DNA of 64,000 nt from JACZST01 sp964195155 (GTDB taxonomy: Bacteria; Actinomycetota; Acidimicrobiia; Spongiisociales; UBA5794). The stretch's first letter is position 1, and each line of letters starts with the position of its first letter. A model generated the notes under the pieces. It searched no databases, was not told the DNA's origin, and saw only the letters and a program-made list of their open reading frames with translations. The DNA is taken from positions 1 through 64,000 of the forward strand of contig CAXMOP010000079.1 of assembly GCA_964195155.1 (NCBI GenBank). Reading direction: 5' to 3'. A program made the translations under genes and the position numbers. This document shows positions 43,761-52,389 of this stretch, one piece after another.

Positions 43761-44629
43761 CCCTTCTCCCAGGCAGCATCGAATTCGGACGTGTCAACAA
43801 CCGAGCGGCCCGGCTGAGGCTCGATGCCGATCGCAGCGGCGATCGCCGACGGCACCGCCGCCGGATCCGACAGCGGGGCAAGATCAACCAGCCACGCACC
43901 CCACGGGTATCGGTCGATCGATCGTGCGGCGGCCTCGATGGCGAGCCGCGTCTTGCCGGTGCCGCCTGGCCCGGTCAGGGTGACCAGGCGGGCATCACCG
44001 ATGGTCTCGATGATCCGGTCGAGCTCTTGGCCCCGGCCCACGAAGCTGTCAACCATCGACGGCAGGTTGTTGGCGAAGGCATCGAGGCTGTTGAGCGGCG
44101 GGAACTCGGCGCGCAGGTCGGGATGTGTGACCTGGAAAACCTGTTCGGGGGCGGTGAGATCCTTGAGCCGGTGCTCCCCGAGGCTGTGCACCGAAACCGG
44201 CCTGTCCAGGTTGGAGAGCACCGCCTCGTTGGCGGCCTGCGACAAGAGGATCTGGCCGCCGTGGCCGATGCTCATCAGCCGGGCCGCCCGGTTGACCGCA
44301 GGCCCGTAGTAATCACCTGCCCGAGGCTGCGCCTCGCCGATGTGGATCCCGATCCGAACCGGGATCCCGTTGATGGTCTCGAAATGGGTGCTGGCGAGAG
44401 ACAATTGGATGGCAATCGAAGCCCGCACCGCGTCGCCGGTGTCGCCAAACGCGGCCATGAACCCGTCGCCCGTCCCTTTGACCACCGTTCCTGCGGCGGC
44501 CTCTACCTCACGGTTGATGATCTCGTCGTGGGTGGCGAGGTCCGACTCCATTTCGGCTGGGTGCGCCTCCCAGAGGCGCGACGAGCCCTCGACGTCGGTG
44601 AACAGAAACGAGAGGCGCTTGACGGCCAT
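43715..44629 (-). CDS. Truncated class III cyclase / STAND ATPase regulator
   Basis: 304 residues from ATG 44629. Residues 1-165 are a cyclase domain (FLFTDVEGSSRLWE, GTGDGFMAAF, AVNRAARL); then SFVGRGQELDRI and a P-loop GPGGTGKT begin a STAND ATPase. The protein stops soon after DLAPLSDPAAVPSAI, where full-length homologues go on to Walker B (LLLVLDN) and 500 more residues; the last 22 residues look unrelated. So the ATPase lacks Walker B and the C-terminal repeats. It may be a decayed copy or a functional short form with only the cyclase. A full-length version is at 13 kb. Confidence 0.75.
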   Translation of the reverse strand: MAVKRLSFLFTDVEGSSRLWEAHPAEMESDLATHDEIINREVEAAAGTVVKGTGDGFMAAFGDTGDAVRASIAIQLSLASTHFETINGIPVRIGIHIGEAQPRAGDYYGPAVNRAARLMSIGHGGQILLSQAANEAVLSNLDRPVSVHSLGEHRLKDLTAPEQVFQVTHPDLRAEFPPLNSLDAFANNLPSMVDSFVGRGQELDRIIETIGDARLVTLTGPGGTGKTRLAIEAAARSIDRYPWGAWLVDLAPLSDPAAVPSAIAAAIGIEPQPGRSVVDTSEFDAAWEKGQRLAVATAVGLATI

Positions 44630-44687
44630 TCCCCAAAGTTACTGTCCGGGCGGTCGGGAACGCGACACGACCGGGCATCCAGCCGAA

Positions 44688-45413
44688 TCAGCTGAGGAAG
44701 GAGTCCAGCGCAGCGTTGAACTGGTCGGTCACTTCGAGATTCGGAAGGTGGGCAGTTCCCGTCAGCTCGACGAGTTCTGCGCCGGCGATGCCAGCAGCTG
44801 TCGCTCGGCAGCCAGCGATGATGACATCAGCGTCTTCGGTCCCAACGATCACCACCGTGGGTGCCGCCACCTCGTTGAGCCGATGCATCGCCGGAGGATC
44901 CAGTTGTTGCGAGTCCCCCCAGTAGTCGACACGGTTGATCGGCAGCGACCACTCGATCACCTGGTCGCGAAGCCACTGCGGTGCCGAGCCCTCGGCACGT
45001 CGCGGTCGATCGATCCATGCCCGCGCCTCCAACCTGCCTGCCTCCTCGTAGTCACCACGCTCGATCGCCGCATCGACGTCGAGCCACGTCTTCTCGAGGA
45101 AGGCGTCGTCGGGGCCGTCGAAGCCGGCGGGCGTGACACCGATCAGGGCCAGTTTATCGACGCGCTCCGGGCGCTCGATTGCAAAGTCGAGGGCCAACCC
45201 GGCGCCGACCGAACAGCCGACGATCGCGGCGGTCGTCGCCCCAACCGCATCGATGACGGCGGCGAGATCGTCGCGCCTCGAGAATGGTTCCGAGCCAACC
45301 GGGGTGTCACCGAATCCTCGGATATCGGGGGTGGTGCATCGAAAGGGTTCGCTGAACGCCGCGACCTGTGGCTGCCACATGGTGCGATCGGTGATCCCGG
45401 CGTGCAGGAACAC
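44688..45413 (-). CDS. Alpha/beta-hydrolase with damaged or non-canonical start
   Basis: 241 residues from GTG 45413. VFLHAGITDRTMW, nucleophile elbow VGCSVGAGLALD (Ser in GxSxG) and the final His in GTAHLPNLE give the catalytic triad; cap domain in the middle. The frame upstream of GTG encodes a normal N-terminus (PSHADATGTRIAYDVAGQGP) but its only initiation codon would be ACG at 45482-45480, after which an in-frame TAA lies 4 codons away. So either ACG starts it (264 residues) or the gene has lost its start. Divergent from the SOS-controlled HNH gene. Substrate unknown. Confidence 0.75.
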   Translation of the reverse strand: MFLHAGITDRTMWQPQVAAFSEPFRCTTPDIRGFGDTPVGSEPFSRRDDLAAVIDAVGATTAAIVGCSVGAGLALDFAIERPERVDKLALIGVTPAGFDGPDDAFLEKTWLDVDAAIERGDYEEAGRLEARAWIDRPRRAEGSAPQWLRDQVIEWSLPINRVDYWGDSQQLDPPAMHRLNEVAAPTVVIVGTEDADVIIAGCRATAAGIAGAELVELTGTAHLPNLEVTDQFNAALDSFLS

Positions 45414-45615
45414 GAGATCGGGCCCCTGCCCTGCGACGTCATACGCGATTCGGGTTCCGGTGGCGTCGGCGTGGCTTGGCGTGCGCGAACATTACGCCGC
45501 GAATCACGAGTACGAATCGCTGCGCAAGTTGCTCAGCAACAGGTCGGATCGATTCGCAGAATTCCGTGTAGGGATTGACCTTTTCCCCTTGTTCTTGTCC
45601 CACCAGTTTGATAGG

Positions 45616-45633
45616 ATCGAACATATGTTCGAT
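45616..45633. promoter_or_regulatory. LexA SOS box overlapping the HNH gene start codon
   Basis: An 18-bp perfect palindrome; its core TCGAACATATGTTCGA fits CGAAC-N4-GTTCG exactly, and the central ATG (45625) is the start codon. LexA binding there would block both transcription and initiation. Confidence 0.85.
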
Positions 45634-46860
45634 ACTCGATACGAGCCCGTACCACGGGATTTGGACCGGATGAAGCCGGGCATCGAACTGGCCGCGTTCC
45701 TGGCGACCATCGATGTTGATCGGGTCTCCCCGCACAACCGAATCACCGTGTTACGAGCCCACCAGCGGATGCGTTCCCACTACGACGCCCATCTCTATCG
45801 CGACATGACCGCCGTCCTCGACGCGATTGATGAATCCGACACCTTCGGGAGCGTGCACGACGATGCCGCCGCCGAGATTGGCTCTGCGCTCGGCTGGACT
45901 CGGCGCGCCTCAGACGTCGAGCTGCATTTCGCCATCCAGCTGCGCAACCGGTTGCCCCGGGTGTGGCAAGCAATCGCGTCTGGGGTGATCGATCGGCGTC
46001 GCGCCAAGCTCATCAACGACGGCACCATCCACCTTCCCGACGCGGCTGCGCGAAAGGTCGTCGAGGAGATCATCGACGCCGCACCTCGGTTGACTACCGG
46101 CCAGCTTCGGGCGCGGCTGGAGAAGCTCTGCATCGAAGCAGACCCGGCTGATGCCAAGGAGCGCTACGACTACTCGGTCGAGAACCGCGCACTCGTTGCC
46201 GAGCCCACCGGCGATGGCACCGCCAACCTGCTTGGGCTGAACCTTCCGCCACACGGCGTCGCTGCCGCGACACGCCGGGTGAATCGCCTTGCTCGAGAGC
46301 TCGGTGGCGGAGGTGATCGCCGCACTATGGATCAGCGTCGGGCCGACGTGTTCATCGACCTGCTTACCGGATCCCGCCACGGCGGGGCCGGCGGTGCCGT
46401 CGAGATCCAGATCCCGCTCGACACGCTCACCGGCACCGGTGAGGCTCCGGGGGAGTTGAACGGGTATGGCCCTGTCGTCGCCGACATCGCCCGTCAGGTC
46501 GCCAAGCAGCAACGGGACGGCCAATGGCAATGGGTCGTGACCGATCCCGAGACCGAGCAGCCCATTGCCACGGGGACGACGCGACGTCGGCCCGGCGCCG
46601 CGATGCGACGCATGATCGAGGTGCGAGACCGTACCTGCATCTTCCCCGGCTGCCGCATGCCCGCTACGAACTGCGACCTCGACCACCGGGTCCCGTGGGC
46701 ACAGGGCGGCAAGACCCGCGCCTGCGACCTCGCGGCCCTGTGCCGTCACCATCACATCATCAGACACCACGGGTGGAGCCATCGCCCCATCCCGGGTGGC
46801 GACTACCGCTGGAAGAGTCGCCTCGGGCACACCTACACCACCAGCGGCGTGCCCCCGTGA
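45625..46860 (+). CDS. DUF222 / HNH endonuclease (13E12-repeat type)
   Basis: 411 residues from ATG 45625. The long N-terminal DUF222 region ends in a C-terminal HNH domain: CIFPGCRMPATNCDLDH, LAALCRHHHIIRHHGW. These occur in many copies in actinobacteria (M. tuberculosis 13E12 family), often SOS-regulated and linked to mobile elements, but the activity is unproven. The open frame continues upstream through the palindrome, yet the perfect SOS box around ATG 45625 and the lack of family residues upstream favour this start. No partner genes. Confidence 0.87.
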   Translation: MFDTRYEPVPRDLDRMKPGIELAAFLATIDVDRVSPHNRITVLRAHQRMRSHYDAHLYRDMTAVLDAIDESDTFGSVHDDAAAEIGSALGWTRRASDVELHFAIQLRNRLPRVWQAIASGVIDRRRAKLINDGTIHLPDAAARKVVEEIIDAAPRLTTGQLRARLEKLCIEADPADAKERYDYSVENRALVAEPTGDGTANLLGLNLPPHGVAAATRRVNRLARELGGGGDRRTMDQRRADVFIDLLTGSRHGGAGGAVEIQIPLDTLTGTGEAPGELNGYGPVVADIARQVAKQQRDGQWQWVVTDPETEQPIATGTTRRRPGAAMRRMIEVRDRTCIFPGCRMPATNCDLDHRVPWAQGGKTRACDLAALCRHHHIIRHHGWSHRPIPGGDYRWKSRLGHTYTTSGVPP

Positions 46861-46998
46861 CACAACCCGTCGCGTGGCAACGGCATAGGTCGCAGGAAAA
46901 GAATTCTTCCCAGCCGCGTGCCTGCGCGCTCGCCGAAACCTCCTGCCCCGTGGCAGAGTCGTACTCAACGAGCGATCGACGAGCGGACCGGACAGCCG

Positions 46999-47922
46999 AT
47001 GAAGACCTTCGCCATTTTATTTCCCGGCCAGGGAAGTCAGTTCGTCGGCATGGGAGCCGACGTGTTCGAACGGCGCTCTGATCTGATCGGCCGGTCTGCG
47101 GACGCGGCGCTTGGCTGGTCGCTGGAATCGGTCGTTGCCGAGGGTCCCGAGGAAGAGCTCACGAAAACGGATCGAGCCCAGCCGGCGCTCTACGCCATCT
47201 CCTATGCGTTGTGGGACGTGCTGCGCGACGCCCTGCCCCGCGACCCTGCCGCTACGGCTGGCCACTCGCTTGGCGAGTACACCGCCCTGGCGGCATCAGG
47301 GGCGTTGGACTTCACCGATGGTCTCGGCCTTGTGGCCGAGCGAGGGGCGGCAATGGCCGAAGCCGCGGCCGCCGCGAACTCGGCGATGGCTGCGCTCATG
47401 GGAGTCGATGCCAAGGGTGCAGAACAGGCCGCCGTGGACCGCAGGGCCGATGGCGGAAAACTTTGGGTCGCCAACGTCAACGCCCCAGGTCAGGTCGTGC
47501 TGGCCGGCAGCGTTGAGGACATCGAGTGGCTCGTGGCCAACGCCGCCGAGTTCGGGGCTCGCCGTGCCATCCCGCTCAATGTCGCCGGAGCATTTCACTC
47601 GCCGTACATGGCACCGGCGGCGGAGCGACTGGCGGCCGCACTCGAGTCGGCAACGTTCTCAGAAAGCCGTTTCCCGGTGTATGCGAACGTGAGCGCCGCG
47701 CCCATGACCGATCCACCGGCGCAGCTCGAAAGCCAACTGACCAGCCCGGTCCGGTTCGCCGAGTCGATCGAGCGCATGGGAGCGGACGGGATCGACGCCT
47801 TCATTCACGTCGGCCCGGGCAACGTGACTGCGGGATTGGCCAGGCGCAGCGCCCCGGACGCGCATACTTTCACGGTGTCCGAAATAGACGACATCGTCGG
47901 AGCCGTTGAGTTCATAGAATGA
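46999..47922 (+). CDS. fabD: Malonyl-CoA:ACP transacylase
   Basis: 307 residues from ATG 46999. FAILFPGQGSQFVGMGADVF is the family start, catalytic Ser in GHSLGEYTALAASGAL, GAFHSPYM with catalytic His, and VGPGNVTAGLARR. It loads malonyl groups on ACP for type II fatty acid synthesis. First gene of the fabD-fabH-fabG-acpP-fabF operon; the 138-bp spacer upstream should carry the promoter. Overlaps none but is 20 bp from fabH. Confidence 0.95.
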   Translation: MKTFAILFPGQGSQFVGMGADVFERRSDLIGRSADAALGWSLESVVAEGPEEELTKTDRAQPALYAISYALWDVLRDALPRDPAATAGHSLGEYTALAASGALDFTDGLGLVAERGAAMAEAAAAANSAMAALMGVDAKGAEQAAVDRRADGGKLWVANVNAPGQVVLAGSVEDIEWLVANAAEFGARRAIPLNVAGAFHSPYMAPAAERLAAALESATFSESRFPVYANVSAAPMTDPPAQLESQLTSPVRFAESIERMGADGIDAFIHVGPGNVTAGLARRSAPDAHTFTVSEIDDIVGAVEFIE

Positions 47923-47942
47923 ACGAAGCAGGAGGAGCCGCC

Positions 47943-49007
47943 ATGCGGACAGCAGCCATCACGGGATGGGGCCGGTGCACCCCAGGCCCGGTACTGACCA
48001 ACGACGATCTCGCTTCGGTTATGGACACGAGCGACGAGTGGATCACCACCCGCTCCGGGATCAAGGAGCGCCGGGTATCCCACGTCGAAAACTCCGATAT
48101 GGCGACGCTGGCGGGCCGGCGAGCCCTCGCCGCTGCCGGAATCACCGCCGAGGACCTCGACTTCATCGTGGTCGCCACCTGCACCGGCGACCGCCAGATC
48201 CCCGCCATGGCTTGCCTGGTGCAGGCCAAGCTCGGTGCGGAGAACGCCGCCGCCCTCGATGTCAACGCCGGTTGTACCGGATTCATCTACGGCATCAACC
48301 TGGCGAGCGGCCTGCTGGCTACCGGTGCCGCCGAGCGAATCCTGCTTATTGGGTCGGAGCGCATAACGCCGTTCCTCGACCTCGAAGAGCGTTCGACCGC
48401 AGTGTTGTTCGGAGACGGGGCAGGGGCGGCCGTCATCGAACCGGCCAAGGGCGACGAGGGGCTCCACTCGATCAACGTCGGATCGGACGGGACGATCGCC
48501 GATGCGCTCACCTGTCAGGGCGTCGGCTCGTCCTATATCGGTCTGCCGCCGGTCCCGATTCGCGTGATCATGGACGGCAGGGAGGTATTCCGCAACGCCG
48601 TCAAGGGCATGAGCGCCGCCGCGGAGAAGGCCATCGCCGACGCCGGATGGACTACGGAAGACGTTGACATCGTCTTCCCACATCAGGCCAACATGCGCAT
48701 CATCGATGCGGCGACGAGGCGCCTTGGCATCGACGAGGCCAAGGTGTACACCAACATCGCCTCCTACGGAAACACGTCTGCGGCATCGATTCCGATCGCT
48801 ATGTCCGAGGCGATCGACGAGGGCCGGGTCCTTCCCGGAGCCAAGGTGGTGTTCGTGGCATTCGGTGCGGGGCTCACCTGGGGCGCCGCCGCATTGGTTT
48901 GGGGCGACCGGATCGAGCCGATTGAGACTACCGATGCCTCGCTGCCGGCAACCGACAAGACCGGGCTCGAGATCATCATGGAACGCCAGAAGGTCAGGAG
49001 CGCGTGA
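47943..49007 (+). CDS. fabH: Beta-ketoacyl-ACP synthase III
   Basis: 354 residues from ATG 47943, chosen because AGGAGGAG lies 7 nt before it (ATG 47919 is in frame). Catalytic Cys in DVNAGCTGF, His in PHQANMRII, Asn in IASYGNTSAAS. It condenses acyl-CoA starter and malonyl-ACP. Longer than typical FabH (about 317-330) by a C-terminal extension (DRIEPIETTDASLPATDKTG). Overlaps fabG by GTGA. Confidence 0.93.
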   Translation: MRTAAITGWGRCTPGPVLTNDDLASVMDTSDEWITTRSGIKERRVSHVENSDMATLAGRRALAAAGITAEDLDFIVVATCTGDRQIPAMACLVQAKLGAENAAALDVNAGCTGFIYGINLASGLLATGAAERILLIGSERITPFLDLEERSTAVLFGDGAGAAVIEPAKGDEGLHSINVGSDGTIADALTCQGVGSSYIGLPPVPIRVIMDGREVFRNAVKGMSAAAEKAIADAGWTTEDVDIVFPHQANMRIIDAATRRLGIDEAKVYTNIASYGNTSAASIPIAMSEAIDEGRVLPGAKVVFVAFGAGLTWGAAALVWGDRIEPIETTDASLPATDKTGLEIIMERQKVRSA

Positions 49008-49738
49008 GCCGCGTAGCGCTGGTGACCGGGGGATCGCGTGGCATCGGCCGGGCGATCTCGCAACGACTCGCAGCACACGGGCACGAGGTGGCGATCAACT
49101 ACACGGCGAACAAGGACGCTGCACAGGCCGTGGTTGAGGCGATCGAACAGGCGGGAGGCACGGCGATCGCGGTTCAGGCCGATGTCGGCGACCCCGATGA
49201 TGTGGCGGCAATGTTCGAGATCGTGACCGAGCGGCTCGGCCCCGTCGAGATCCTGGTCAACAACGCGGGGATCACCCGTGACGGCTTGTTGCTTCGCATG
49301 AGCCTCGAGGCATGGGACGATGTCATCGAGACCAACCTGCGTTCGGTGTTTCTGGTGACGAAGACCGCGCTGAAGCCCATGCTGCGCGCCCGGTGGGGAA
49401 GGGTGATTTCCCTCAGCTCTGTGTCCGGGATTTCCGGGAACCCCGGACAGGCAAACTACGCGGCCTCGAAGGCCGCAGTCATCGGTTTCACGAAGTCCGT
49501 GGCCAGAGAAGTTGGCAGCCGGGGCATCACCGTCAACGCGGTCGCTCCGGGCTTCATCCAGACCGATATGACGGAGGCATTGGGAGATCGGGTCACCGTC
49601 GCAGCTGCGGAGCGTGTCGCGGTCGGTCGCCTCGGGCAACCAGAGGAAGTGGCGGCGGCGGTGGGCTATCTTTCCTCAGACGAAGCCGCCTATGTAACGG
49701 GTCACACCCTCGTCGTTGACGGCGGGATCGCCCTGTAG
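49004..49738 (+). CDS. fabG: 3-oxoacyl-ACP reductase
   Basis: 244 residues from GTG 49004. An SDR with TGGSRGIGRAISQ, NNAGITRDGLLLRM and the Ser-Tyr-Lys triad in SLSSVSG and YAASKAAVIGF; C-terminal GHTLVVDGGIAL. It reduces 3-oxoacyl-ACP with NADPH. It lies inside the fab operon, 17 bp before acpP. Confidence 0.95.
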   Translation: MSRVALVTGGSRGIGRAISQRLAAHGHEVAINYTANKDAAQAVVEAIEQAGGTAIAVQADVGDPDDVAAMFEIVTERLGPVEILVNNAGITRDGLLLRMSLEAWDDVIETNLRSVFLVTKTALKPMLRARWGRVISLSSVSGISGNPGQANYAASKAAVIGFTKSVAREVGSRGITVNAVAPGFIQTDMTEALGDRVTVAAAERVAVGRLGQPEEVAAAVGYLSSDEAAYVTGHTLVVDGGIAL

Positions 49739-49755
49739 CCGAAGGAGAAACAGCA

Positions 49756-49998
49756 ATGGACCGTACCGAGATCGAATCGAAGCTGACCGACCTGCTCGTA
49801 GATGAGCTAGGAATCGATCGGGACGCCATCGAGCTGGACGCAAAGTTCGAGGAAGACCTCGACGTCGACTCTCTCGGTGTCGTCGAGCTTCTGATGGCCC
49901 TCGAGGACAACTTCGGTGTGAAGATCCCGGACGAAGAAGCCGAGCAGATTACGACCGTCGGCGAGGCCGTCGATCTCGTCGACAAGAAGCTCAACTAG
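49756..49998 (+). CDS. acpP: Acyl carrier protein
   Basis: 80 residues, acidic, with the phosphopantetheine Ser in DVDSLGVVEL (DSL motif). GAAGGAGAAA lies just upstream. It carries acyl chains on the 4'-phosphopantetheine arm for FabD, FabH, FabG and FabF, all encoded in the same operon. Confidence 0.96.
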   Translation: MDRTEIESKLTDLLVDELGIDRDAIELDAKFEEDLDVDSLGVVELLMALEDNFGVKIPDEEAEQITTVGEAVDLVDKKLN

Positions 49999-50006
49999 GA
50001 GGAGCG

Positions 50007-51251
50007 ATGGAAGATCGTCGCGTCGTCGTCACCGGTCTCGGGACGATCAACCCGCTGGGTCGTACGGTTGATGCATCGTGGAAGAACCTGCTGAGCGGCA
50101 CCTCGGGGATCCGCCGCGTCGAGCGTGTCGACGTCGACGACCTGCGGTCCCAGATCGCCGGCGAGGTGGTCGACTTCGAGATCACTGAGTACCTCAAGAA
50201 ACAGCAGGCGCGTCGCATGGACCGATTTTCACAATTCTTCTGGGTCGCCTCTCGCGATGCCCTGGCCGATGCCGGCATCGAGTACGACGAGGATGATCCT
50301 GAGGCGTACCGGACCGGCGTCATGGTCGGTACCGGTATCGGCGGTGTCGAGACCTTCGAGTCCGAGGTGGATCTTCTGCTCAACACCGGCCCGCACCGGC
50401 TCACTCCGTACGGGATTCCCAAGATCATCAGCAACATCGCCGGCGGCCAGGTTTCCATCGACTTCAATCTCTACGGACCGAACTCAACGGTGGTGACCGC
50501 TTGTGCTGCTTCGGCAAACGCCATCGGTGACGCCGGCGAGATCATCAAGCGTGGCGCCGCAGAAGTGATGGTCGCTGGCGGTGCCGACGCATCGGTAACC
50601 CGGTTCGCTCTGGCGGGTTTCGCCCAGGCCAGAGCGCTGAGCACGAACAACGACGATCCGTCCGGCGCCAGCCGCCCGTTCGACGCCGACCGTGATGGTT
50701 TCGTGATGGGGGAGGGCGGCGCCGCCCTCGTCCTCGAGGAGCGAGAGCATGCCTTCGCCCGCGGCGCGACCGTGTACGCCGAGCTGGTCGGCTATGGCAT
50801 GTCCGCCGACGCTTATCACGTCACCCTGCCGCGGCCGGGTGGTGATGGGGCGGCCCGGGCCATGAAGGCGGCACTCGATCACGCTCGCATGGATCCCGCA
50901 GACCTGTCGGTGATCAACGCCCATGGCACCTCTACCCAGGCGAACGATGCCACCGAGACTGCGGCGATCAAGACCGTGTTCGGAGAAGACGCCTACCGGA
51001 TCCCTGCCTCTTCGACGAAGTCGATGACCGGGCACCTGCTCGGCGGCGCAGGTGCGATCGAGGCAGTCGCAAGCGTGCTCACGATCGGCGAAGGGGTGAT
51101 CCCGCCGACGATCAACTACACCACGCCGGACCCCGAATGCGATCTCGACTATGTGCCAAACGAGGCTCGCGAGGCCAAGGTGACGACGGTGATGAGCAAC
51201 TCGTTCGGTTTCGGTGGCCACAACGTGGCACTGATCTTCGCTGCTGCCTAG
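50007..51251 (+). CDS. fabF: Beta-ketoacyl-ACP synthase II
   Basis: 414 residues. VVVTGLGTINPLG start; catalytic Cys in TACAASANAIGDA, His in NAHGTSTQANDATE and GHLLGGAGAIEA, and NSFGFGGHNVALIF at the end. It elongates acyl-ACP with malonyl-ACP. AGGAGGAG before the start. Its TAG stop is followed at once by a word-repeat hairpin. Confidence 0.95.
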   Translation: MEDRRVVVTGLGTINPLGRTVDASWKNLLSGTSGIRRVERVDVDDLRSQIAGEVVDFEITEYLKKQQARRMDRFSQFFWVASRDALADAGIEYDEDDPEAYRTGVMVGTGIGGVETFESEVDLLLNTGPHRLTPYGIPKIISNIAGGQVSIDFNLYGPNSTVVTACAASANAIGDAGEIIKRGAAEVMVAGGADASVTRFALAGFAQARALSTNNDDPSGASRPFDADRDGFVMGEGGAALVLEEREHAFARGATVYAELVGYGMSADAYHVTLPRPGGDGAARAMKAALDHARMDPADLSVINAHGTSTQANDATETAAIKTVFGEDAYRIPASSTKSMTGHLLGGAGAIEAVASVLTIGEGVIPPTINYTTPDPECDLDYVPNEAREAKVTTVMSNSFGFGGHNVALIFAAA

Positions 51252-51261
51252 CAAGTACTGA

Positions 51262-51309
51262 GTACTGCGTACTGCGTAACTCGGACCACGCACACGCAGT
51301 ACGCACTAC
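51262..51309. repeat. Hairpin of GTACTGC words between fabF and the convergent membrane gene
   Basis: GTACTGCGTACTGCGT (51262-51277) pairs with ACGCAGTACGCACTAC (51294-51309), one mismatch in 16. Further copies (GCATGACGCACTACG) reach the stop of the convergent gene (CTA 51320-51322). Another element of the word-repeat family. Confidence 0.75.
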
Positions 51310-51319
51310 GCATGACGCA

Positions 51320-51679
51320 CTACGGGTTCTCGTGGCCCTCGCGGAACTCCTCGAAGCTGCGTGTTGCCAACGCGGCGATGATCCCTACCCCGACGAAAGC
51401 GCCGATGCCGGTGAGGATGGCAGCAATCAGTTCGAGACCGACACAGGTGTCGGGCAGGCAGATCACGGCGACCACGCTCCTCCCGATGAAGGCACCGGTT
51501 ACCGCACCGGCCGTCACCGCTGCCGCCACCGCGATACGGACCTCGAAGCGGGCGGCTGCCACGCCAATCACGGCGCCGAGGACTCCTCCCAGGATTGCTC
51601 CGTTGATGCCGCCGAGCAGCAAGCCGGGCACGACCCCGCCGACCAAGCAGATGCCGACGGTGGTGAGCCGCCCGGTCAC
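51320..51679 (-). CDS. Small polytopic membrane protein of unknown function
   Basis: 119 residues from GTG 51679. Three glycine-rich helices (ICLVGGVVPGLLLGGINGAIL, VRIAVAAAVTAGAVTGAFIG, ELIAAILTGIGAFVGVGIIAAL). GTGA overlap with the stop of the upstream membrane gene. The very long open frame to the left of it is a shadow of that gene. Not recognised. Confidence 0.6.
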   Translation of the reverse strand: MTGRLTTVGICLVGGVVPGLLLGGINGAILGGVLGAVIGVAAARFEVRIAVAAAVTAGAVTGAFIGRSVVAVICLPDTCVGLELIAAILTGIGAFVGVGIIAALATRSFEEFREGHENP

Positions 51680-52380
51680 GGTGTGCGCTTGGGAGACCGG
51701 GGTGCCGGCAGTGGCCCGGCAACTGGCCGCTGCGCCCGCGCTGCAGCTGGCGACCACGACAGGGTCGCGACGGCCGCGCCGTGGGCGACCATGAGCGCCG
51801 CACCGGCCGATCCAATTTGGATCGCCGCGATCACCGCAACGATCGGATAGACGACGCGGAGGGCCCACAGACCTGAGGCGAAGGATCGGCCGTACGCCCA
51901 GGCGGACACCGGTCCGACAATCGCAGCAATGACCACGGCTGCCGCCAGGCCATCCCATGCGGCAATCCCCCCAACCGCCGGTGCCCCGATCGCGACGAGG
52001 GGAAGCGCAACCGCCGCCGGCTCGGGGCCGGTTGCAGGCCGCTGCCGCAGCCACCGGGTGAGCCATGGCCCCGCCAGCCCCAGGATGGCGATCAATGCGG
52101 TCCCGATCGCCGGCACTACCCACCCGGAATCGAACCCGATGATTGCCACAACAACAAGCGTGCCGGTGGCCGTGCCGAGTCCGAGCCATCGAGCCCACGG
52201 CGCCCGGACCAACAACATCCCGGCGATGGCGATCAGCGCATAGAGCCAGGACCCGACAGCGATGAGCAGCGCAGAGCCCGGAGCGAACGGACCGGGGTCG
52301 ACGATGAGGACCAGCGAGAATGACAGCATCGATAGTGCCAGGAGCCCGGCGATGACGATGGGAGCGGTGAACCGTTGCAC
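51676..52380 (-). CDS. Polytopic membrane protein of unknown function
   Basis: 234 residues with about six helices, starting APIVIAGLLALSMLSFSLVL. The end is Pro/Arg-rich (RPVAGPLPAPRSPKRTP). No family was recognised. It is coupled to the downstream small membrane protein and is only 9 bp downstream of the histidine-phosphatase gene, so the three form an operon. Confidence 0.62.
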   Translation of the reverse strand: MQRFTAPIVIAGLLALSMLSFSLVLIVDPGPFAPGSALLIAVGSWLYALIAIAGMLLVRAPWARWLGLGTATGTLVVVAIIGFDSGWVVPAIGTALIAILGLAGPWLTRWLRQRPATGPEPAAVALPLVAIGAPAVGGIAAWDGLAAAVVIAAIVGPVSAWAYGRSFASGLWALRVVYPIVAVIAAIQIGSAGAALMVAHGAAVATLSWSPAAARAQRPVAGPLPAPRSPKRTP

Positions 52381-52389
52381 GGAGCGATG

